From: Microbacterium sp. 4R-513
Lineage (GTDB): Bacteria; Actinomycetota; Actinomycetes; Actinomycetales; Microbacteriaceae
NCBI RefSeq assembly: GCF_011046485.1
Contig: NZ_CP049256.1
Coordinates: forward strand, 806,001 to 870,000
Direction: 5' to 3'
DNA: 64,000 bases
Shown: positions 59,202-64,000 of the stretch, piece by piece
How the letters are laid out: every line of letters begins with the position of its first letter
How positions within the stretch are numbered: the stretch's first letter is position 1
Notes under the pieces: model-generated
Told to the model about the DNA's origin: nothing
The model's database searches: none
Seen by the model: the letters and a program-made list of their open reading frames with translations, nothing else
Made by a program: the position numbers and the translations under genes

Positions 59202-60392
59202 TCAGCCGCGGAAGGCGGGGATGCCGGTGATGTGCTGCCCGAGCACCAGCGTGTGCACCTCGTCGGTGCCCTCGTAGGTCCGTACCGACTCGAGGTTGTT
59301 GGCATGGCGCAGCGGAGAGTGGTCGAGGGTGATGCCGTTGCCGCCGAGGACGGCGCGGGCCTCGCGGGCGATCTCGATCGCGATGCGGGTGTTGTTGAGC
59401 TTCGCCGCCGAGATCATGTGCGGCTCGAGCGCCCCGGCATCCTTCCTCCGCCCGAGATGCAGCGCGAGCAGCTGCGCCTTCTGGATCTCGAGCGCCCAGT
59501 CGACGAGCTTCTGCTGCGTCAGCTGGAAGCCGGCGAGCGGACGGCCGAACTGCTGTCGCTCGAGGGCATAGGCGAGGGTCTCGTCGAAGCAGTCGCGCGC
59601 TGCGCCGACGGCTCCCCACGCGATGCCGTAGCGGGCCTCGTTGAGGCACGAGAACGGCCCCTTGAGACCGATGGCACCCGGCAGCACCGCGGTCTCGGGC
59701 AGCCGCACATCGCAGAGCTCGATGTCGCACTGGATCGAGGCGCGCATCGAGAGCTTCTGCCCGATCGGCGTCGCCCTGAAGCCGGGAGTCGAGGTCGGCA
59801 CCACGAATCCCCGAACGCCCTCGTCCGCGCGGGCCCAGATGATCGCGACGTCGGCGATCGACGCGAGGCCGATCCAGCGCTTGGCGCCCTCGAGCACCCA
59901 CTCGCCGCCCTCCAGGCGCGCCGTGGTGCGCATGCTCGCCGGGTCCGAGCCCGCGGTCGGCTCGGTGAGGCCGAAGCATCCGATCGCCTCGCCGCGCGCC
60001 ATCCGCGGAAGCCACTCCTGGCGCTGCTCCTCCGACCCGTGACGGCGGATCGCGGTCATCGCGAGCGAACCCTGCACCGAGACGAAGGTCCGGATGCCGG
60101 AATCCCCCGCTTCCAGCTCCTGCATCGCGAGCCCGTACTCGACGGCCGATCGCCCGGCGCAGCCGTAGCCGTCGAGGTGCATCCCCAGAAGACCCAGCTC
60201 CGCGATCTCGGGCACGATCTCGACGGGGAAGGTCGCCGTCTCGAACCATTCCGCGATGCGGGGACGGATGCTGCGGCCCACGAACTCACGGACGGTGTCG
60301 CGCACGGCGCGCTCGGCCGCCGAGAACTCGTCGTCGAGATCCAGCAGGTCGCTGGCGGAGCGGAAGTGGGGATCGATGGTGCTGCCGGTCAC
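59202..60392 (-). CDS. Acyl-CoA dehydrogenase, glutaryl-CoA dehydrogenase-like
   Basis: A 396-residue FAD enzyme of the acyl-CoA dehydrogenase fold. The SGIRTFVSVQGSL segment (Arg101) corresponds to the carboxylate-binding Arg region of glutaryl-CoA dehydrogenases, and the catalytic base Glu374 lies in RTYEGTDEVHTLVLGQHITG. FAD contacts CFGLTEPTAGSDP and RQQFGRPLAGFQL are present. If it is GcdH it oxidatively decarboxylates glutaryl-CoA to crotonyl-CoA (lysine/tryptophan breakdown). Other short dicarboxyl-CoA substrates cannot be excluded. The GTG at 60392 has AAGGAG six bases upstream. No partner gene is adjacent. Confidence 0.88.
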   Translation of the reverse strand: MTGSTIDPHFRSASDLLDLDDEFSAAERAVRDTVREFVGRSIRPRIAEWFETATFPVEIVPEIAELGLLGMHLDGYGCAGRSAVEYGLAMQELEAGDSGIRTFVSVQGSLAMTAIRRHGSEEQRQEWLPRMARGEAIGCFGLTEPTAGSDPASMRTTARLEGGEWVLEGAKRWIGLASIADVAIIWARADEGVRGFVVPTSTPGFRATPIGQKLSMRASIQCDIELCDVRLPETAVLPGAIGLKGPFSCLNEARYGIAWGAVGAARDCFDETLAYALERQQFGRPLAGFQLTQQKLVDWALEIQKAQLLALHLGRRKDAGALEPHMISAAKLNNTRIAIEIAREARAVLGGNGITLDHSPLRHANNLESVRTYEGTDEVHTLVLGQHITGIPAFRG

Positions 60393-60472
60393 GGGAACTC
60401 CTTCGTCGACGTGCACTGACGAGTGTGCATCACCGGGCGCCGATGTGGGTGGTCCCGGGTACTGTGCCCGGC

Positions 60473-61297
60473 ATGGCGGAGCGGGTCGAGGCGTGGTGGG
60501 CGCGGCGTCAGTTCTCGCGCGGCGTCGAGGTGCCGTACGAGATCGGCACCTACCGCGAGGCGTGGGCGCCGTACCCGATGCTCATCCGGCAGTACCATCC
60601 CGACCTCAACGCCGGGATCACGCTGACCCAGATCCCACCCGCTGCCGACGTGCTGCTCCTGTGGCAGTGCGAGGCGGGGCACCTGTTCGCCGCGACGCCG
60701 AGCGAGCAGCGCTCACGACCCGGCGCCGAGCGCCGGCGGTCGGCCTGGTGCCCGGAGTGCGCGACTCTTGCGAAGCCTCAGCGGGTGCGTCCCGCAGGTC
60801 AGACGCGCACGAAACGCCCCCGGCCGACGCGGCCGCTGTGCGAGAAGACGCCCGCTCTTCCGGTCGGAGAGCCGTTCGTGAGCGAGTGCGCGCCCAAGCC
60901 GGCGTCGGCCGTCGAGGCGAGGCTGCGGGCAGACCTGTTCGCCCGGCTCGGCGTGACGCCCGGGTTCAACGCCGTGCGCGTCAGCCGCCCCTTCTTCAGC
61001 CATCTCGAGGTGTGGCCCGACCTCGTGCTCCCCGAGCTGCGGATCGCGGTCGAATACGACAGCACCGGCAAGTTCGGCCTCGAGCACGTCGGCGCCCGAG
61101 AGGATTCCGACCGCCGCAAGGACCGGCTGCTGCGCTCGGCGGGATGGGAGGTCGTGAGGATCCGCACCGGGAAGCTCGAGAAGCTCGGACCCCACGACCT
61201 GCAGCTCTCCGGCCTCGGCAAGAAGGGCGTCGAGCGGCTCATCGACGCCTTCCGCGACATCCGCGGACCGTTGTTCGTCGACGCCTACCTCCGCTAG
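60473..61297 (+). CDS. Zinc-ribbon protein with endonuclease-like (DUF559/Vsr-type) domain
   Basis: A 274-residue protein. The N-terminal part (about 50-105) has a treble-clef/zinc-ribbon pattern: CEAGH ... CPEC. The C-terminal part (about 140-235) looks like the PD-(D/E)xK nuclease fold used by DUF559 and Vsr proteins: EVWPDLVLPELRIAVEYDS, then REDSDRRKDRLLRSAGWEVV and RIRTGKL. A role in DNA repair or defence is possible, but it stands alone with no methylase. ATG 60473 lacks a ribosome site; TACTGT 7 nt upstream may be the -10 of a leaderless transcript. Confidence 0.7.
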   Translation: MAERVEAWWARRQFSRGVEVPYEIGTYREAWAPYPMLIRQYHPDLNAGITLTQIPPAADVLLLWQCEAGHLFAATPSEQRSRPGAERRRSAWCPECATLAKPQRVRPAGQTRTKRPRPTRPLCEKTPALPVGEPFVSECAPKPASAVEARLRADLFARLGVTPGFNAVRVSRPFFSHLEVWPDLVLPELRIAVEYDSTGKFGLEHVGAREDSDRRKDRLLRSAGWEVVRIRTGKLEKLGPHDLQLSGLGKKGVERLIDAFRDIRGPLFVDAYLR

Positions 61298-61405
61298 ATG
61301 GGAACGCGATGCGTCCCCTCCTGCCATAGGTATATGACAATGGATACTTCCCGCAACGCCGACCTCGCCCAGGCGTGACGTTTCCGCACCTGGCAGGAGG
61401 ACCCC

Positions 61406-62350
61406 GTGAGTCAAGTGCTCACGCTGCAGTCGCGCGACGGCCAGGCCGTCGAAGAGACCTGGCGACAGTTCGTCCCGTCGGCCAAGCTGCATCAGGTCGA
61501 CCCGCGCACCTTCGAGTTCGACTGGACGTCGATCGCGCTCGACGACTTCTCGCTCGTCCGCTACGAACTCGCCGCCTCCGTGCAGTCCGCGATCGAGCCG
61601 AGCGACGAGATCATGGCGTGCCGCGTCGCCGTGCGCGACGGCTGGGTGCGCACACCCACCCGCGAGCTGAACGCCCGCCAGCCGTGGCTGAGCATCGACG
61701 GCCCGACGACCGCCCGGTGGAACGGGCGGGCGCAGGTGCGCGCGTTCGTCTTCGCCCGGGATCACGCCGAGCGCTTCGCGAGGAAGGTGACGGGAGACGA
61801 CCGGCTCGTCCTCAAGATGACGGATGCCTCGCCCCGCGCGGCGGCTCTCGCCGAGCAGTGGGAGCGGACCTTTCAGCACGTGTCGTCGTCCCTGCTGTCG
61901 ATGGCCGCGACCGGCTTCTCGGAGCCGCTCGTCGAAGCCGAGCTGCGGCGGCACGCCCTGCGCACGACGCTGGCGGTCTTCCCCACGACCTTCCTCGACG
62001 CCCTCGACCGGGCGGCGCAGCATCAGGCCGCCCCGCGCACCGTGCGGCGGGCGATCGCGCACATCGAGCAGCACGCGCGCGAGCCGATCACCGTCGACGA
62101 CATCGCCGCCGCCGTGAGCATCTCGACGCGCGGGCTGCAGTACGCCTTCAAGCGCGCGCTGGACTTGACCCCGACGGAGTACCTGCGTCGAGTACGGCTC
62201 GACGGCGCGCATGCCGAATTGAAGGCGGATGTCGCGGCATCCGTCACCGACATCGCCCGCCGCTGGGGCTTCGCCGGTCCCTCGAAGTTCGCGCGGTACT
62301 ACCGCCAGGCATACGGCCGGAACCCGCGCGACACCGTGCGCATGGGCTGA
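61406..62350 (+). CDS. AraC family transcriptional regulator
   Basis: A 314-residue regulator. The N-terminal 200 residues form an AraC-type sensor domain (beta-rich, then helices); residues about 210-312 hold two HTH motifs: ITVDDIAAAVSISTRGLQYA, FKRALDLTPTEYLRRVRLDG, and SVTDIARRWGFAGPSKFARY followed by YRQAYGRNPRD. GTG 61406 has GGAGG five bases upstream. The 61298-61405 leader is locally AT-rich (GGTATATGACAATGGATACT). The target is not evident; it converges on the TSUP permease gene. Confidence 0.93.
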   Translation: MSQVLTLQSRDGQAVEETWRQFVPSAKLHQVDPRTFEFDWTSIALDDFSLVRYELAASVQSAIEPSDEIMACRVAVRDGWVRTPTRELNARQPWLSIDGPTTARWNGRAQVRAFVFARDHAERFARKVTGDDRLVLKMTDASPRAAALAEQWERTFQHVSSSLLSMAATGFSEPLVEAELRRHALRTTLAVFPTTFLDALDRAAQHQAAPRTVRRAIAHIEQHAREPITVDDIAAAVSISTRGLQYAFKRALDLTPTEYLRRVRLDGAHAELKADVAASVTDIARRWGFAGPSKFARYYRQAYGRNPRDTVRMG

Positions 62351-62388
62351 GCCGGCCGCGACGAAGCGCCCGGGCCCGACGGCGCGGA

Positions 62389-63132
62389 TCAGAACAACAG
62401 GTAGACGGCGGCGACGATCGTGAGGATGTAGACCACGCGCTCGAAGACGGCCTGATTCATGCGGTCGGCGAGCAGTCGTCCGATGAGGGCGCCGACGACG
62501 ACGGCGGGCACGAGCACGAGGTCGATGAGCAGCGTGTGCGTGTTGAGCAGTCCCAGGCCGATCGCGAACGGCAGCTTGGCGATGTTGACGATGGCGAAGA
62601 ACCACGCCGCGGTCCCGAGGAACGCCTTGACCTCGAAGCGGGAGGCGAGGAAGTACATCGACATGACGGGGCCGCCGGCGTTCGCGACCATCGTCGTGAA
62701 GCCGCCGAGGGTGCCGTAGCCGATGGATGCCGCGCGCCCGCCCGCGACGAGAGCCGCCGACCTCTCCGTGCGCCGCCGCAGCCAGAAGGTGAAGGCGACG
62801 ACGATCAGCAGGATGACGCCGATCGTGCGCCGCACCCAGTCGTCGTCCGCGAGGGCGAGGAACACCGCTCCGACCACGAGCCCCGCGATGACGGCGGGGG
62901 CCAGGCGCACGAGCGTCTTCCAGTCGGCGTGCCGGCGGTACATGAGGAGGGCGAAGGCGTCTCCGACGATGAGCAGCACGAGGAGCGTGGCGGTGGAGGT
63001 GCGCGCCGGCAGGACTGCCGCGAAGAGGGCGACGGCGAGCGTCGCGCCGCCGGGAAGCGCCGTCTTGGACAGGCCGACGACCAGCGCGCCGAGCGCCAGC
63101 AGGCACCAGAGGAACGGGGTGAGCTCGACCAT
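62389..63132 (-). CDS. TSUP/TauE-SafE family permease
   Basis: A 247-residue membrane protein with about eight helices in two related halves. The conserved GLSKTALPGGATLAVALFAA near the N-terminus and YGTLGGFTTMVANAGGPVMS in the middle are the family signatures. Such proteins export sulfite, sulfoacetate or organic acids; the substrate here is unknown. It starts at ATG 63132 with no close neighbour on its strand and probably is monocistronic. Confidence 0.9.
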   Translation of the reverse strand: MVELTPFLWCLLALGALVVGLSKTALPGGATLAVALFAAVLPARTSTATLLVLLIVGDAFALLMYRRHADWKTLVRLAPAVIAGLVVGAVFLALADDDWVRRTIGVILLIVVAFTFWLRRRTERSAALVAGGRAASIGYGTLGGFTTMVANAGGPVMSMYFLASRFEVKAFLGTAAWFFAIVNIAKLPFAIGLGLLNTHTLLIDLVLVPAVVVGALIGRLLADRMNQAVFERVVYILTIVAAVYLLF

Positions 63133-63190
63133 CTAGGCGCGGCGGGCTCGGGTCGGCATGCGTTCCAGGCTAGCGGCGGCGCCGCCTCGG

Positions 63191-64000
63191 TCAGCGTCCG
63201 CCGAACTCGCGCACCTGCTTGCACACGACGTGCCCGCTCTCGAGGATCTTCAGCTCGAGGTCGAGCGAGGTCTTCTTGTCGGTCGCTCCTGCGACCTCCG
63301 AGCACCAGCGGTAATAGCCGGGCGTCGCGGCGCAGTAGGCGCGCTCGACCCGCTTCGCGATGTCGATGAGGTCGAGCATCCGGTCGCGCGGGAGGACGGC
63401 ATCCGTCCTCTCGGCGGTGTCACGGGCGGGCTTGGCGAAGCGCGTGATCGTGAGGCTGATGGGCTCGTCGTCGGAGTAGAACCCGGCGACGGTGACCTCC
63501 GAATATGTACCGGGATCGGGGTTCGTCACGAGGTTGTTCCCCAGCTGCACCGAAAGGGAGTAGCCGTAGACGTCCTGCGTGTTGAGCACCCGGGTGACGA
63601 TCACGGTGTTCGCGGCGACCTCGGAGTCCGTGTCGTAAGCCGGCACGATCGCGAGGCCCATCGCGACGGTCGTCTGGTCGATGCGGGCGAACGACCGCTC
63701 CTCGACCGCGCGCTTGTTCCACAGGCTCGCGTAGACGCCCTTGATCGCGCACCCGACGGACTTCGGCTTCACCTTGCGCTTCACCTCCCCGTCGTCGGCG
63801 TCGTCGTCGACCTCGACCAGGCAGGGCCCGATCGGCCGGTCGCGCTTCGTGGTGTCGGCGGAATAGCTGTCGTGCAGACCGGCGCCGTCGAAGTCCGGCA
63901 CGTCCTCGGCGTTGGCACTCGAGCGCACCTTGACCTTCTTGACGCCGGGCAGCACCTCGTCGAGCTTCGCGCGGACGGCTTCCAGCGCGCCCGGTGGGAA
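63191..64000 (-). CDS. PEP/pyruvate-binding domain protein (PPDK/PEP synthase N-domain-like), 5' end outside window
   Basis: An open frame of at least 269 codons that enters from the right edge and ends at 63191, so the start is missing. It has the ATP-grasp-like signature KVRSSANAEDVPDFDGAGLH found at the nucleotide site of PEP synthase and pyruvate phosphate dikinase, followed by AIKGVYASLWNKRAVEERSF and MGLAIVPAYDTDSEVAANTV. After this there is no phosphohistidine or PEP-barrel domain: the protein ends in a beta-rich tail (ELKILESGHVVCKQVREFGG). It is therefore a stand-alone nucleotide-binding-domain protein rather than full-length PpsA. Role unknown. Confidence 0.8.
   Translation of the reverse strand, partial: FPPGALEAVRAKLDEVLPGVKKVKVRSSANAEDVPDFDGAGLHDSYSADTTKRDRPIGPCLVEVDDDADDGEVKRKVKPKSVGCAIKGVYASLWNKRAVEERSFARIDQTTVAMGLAIVPAYDTDSEVAANTVIVTRVLNTQDVYGYSLSVQLGNNLVTNPDPGTYSEVTVAGFYSDDEPISLTITRFAKPARDTAERTDAVLPRDRMLDLIDIAKRVERAYCAATPGYYRWCSEVAGATDKKTSLDLELKILESGHVVCKQVREFGGR

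Overview
The window is very GC-rich, with a strong bias to G or C at third codon positions, many GTG starts, 1-bp and 4-bp stop/start overlaps and several apparently leaderless genes. Together with a DUF7882-type protein, F420-fold LLM oxidoreductases, DUF3618/holin stress genes and MsiK-dependent style ABC importers (no ATPase gene in any of the three clusters), this points to an actinobacterium, most likely Microbacterium or a close Microbacteriaceae relative. No tRNA, rRNA, CRISPR array, transposase or prophage was seen. The region is chromosomal in character and devoted largely to plant-polysaccharide catabolism.

Layout. 1-1003: three small uncharacterised genes on the minus strand. 1212-4631: a minus-strand operon of a tiny membrane protein, a duplicated-unit membrane protein (DUF6766-like), an LLM-class flavin oxidoreductase and a GH13 enzyme. 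4870-7530: a plus-strand envelope/stress block (LEA-like protein, holin-family membrane protein, DUF3618 protein, SRPBCC protein), then a glycosyltransferase. 8594-16975: an alpha-galactoside locus. A ROK repressor and GH13 alpha-glucosidase (carrying a frameshift) diverge from a GH36 alpha-galactosidase plus ABC importer. 17050-24908: two very large secreted galactan-type enzymes (GH43-like and GH59/clan GH-A-like). 25082-26194: a DeoR-helix-turn-helix/LacI-sensor chimeric regulator. 26430-37708: an 11-gene minus-strand operon for unsaturated uronate oligosaccharides (DUF2264 protein, ABC importer, YesL-like DUF624 protein, GH88 unsaturated glucuronyl hydrolase, FAH-family protein, KduD, KduI, KDG kinase, KDPG aldolase). 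37905-42624: a divergent operon with a heparinase II/III-family lyase, a second chimeric regulator and an unusual acyltransferase fused to an alpha-helical domain. 42717-52707: a LacI-controlled galactan locus (secreted GH30 endo-galactanase, ABC importer, GH35 beta-galactosidase) with three matching operator palindromes. 52858-64000: manganese catalase, tannase-family esterase, secreted GH87 alpha-glucanase, ArsR/SRPBCC pair, GcdH-like acyl-CoA dehydrogenase, a zinc-ribbon/endonuclease-fold protein, AraC regulator, TSUP permease and a partial PEP/pyruvate-binding protein.

How it fits together. The secreted GH30, GH43, GH59-like and GH87 enzymes cut polymers outside the cell, three CUT1 importers bring in oligomers, and cytoplasmic GH35, GH36, GH13, GH88 and the heparinase-fold lyase finish them. 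Unsaturated uronate then flows through KduI, KduD, KdgK and Eda to pyruvate and glyceraldehyde-3-phosphate. The mix of beta-1,3/1,6-galactan enzymes with a delta-4,5-uronate pathway suggests type II arabinogalactan (arabinogalactan protein or gum arabic) as a target; that is inference.

Four non-gene signals stand out: (i) an 80-81 bp imperfect palindromic element present four times, always between genes and next to 3' ends; (ii) the heptamer GGATGCC/GGCATCC, about a hundred copies on both strands by eye, often paired as terminator stems, like a DNA uptake sequence; (iii) a shared, apparently unnamed two-cysteine C-terminal module on three of the secreted enzymes; (iv) two homopolymer-associated frameshifts.
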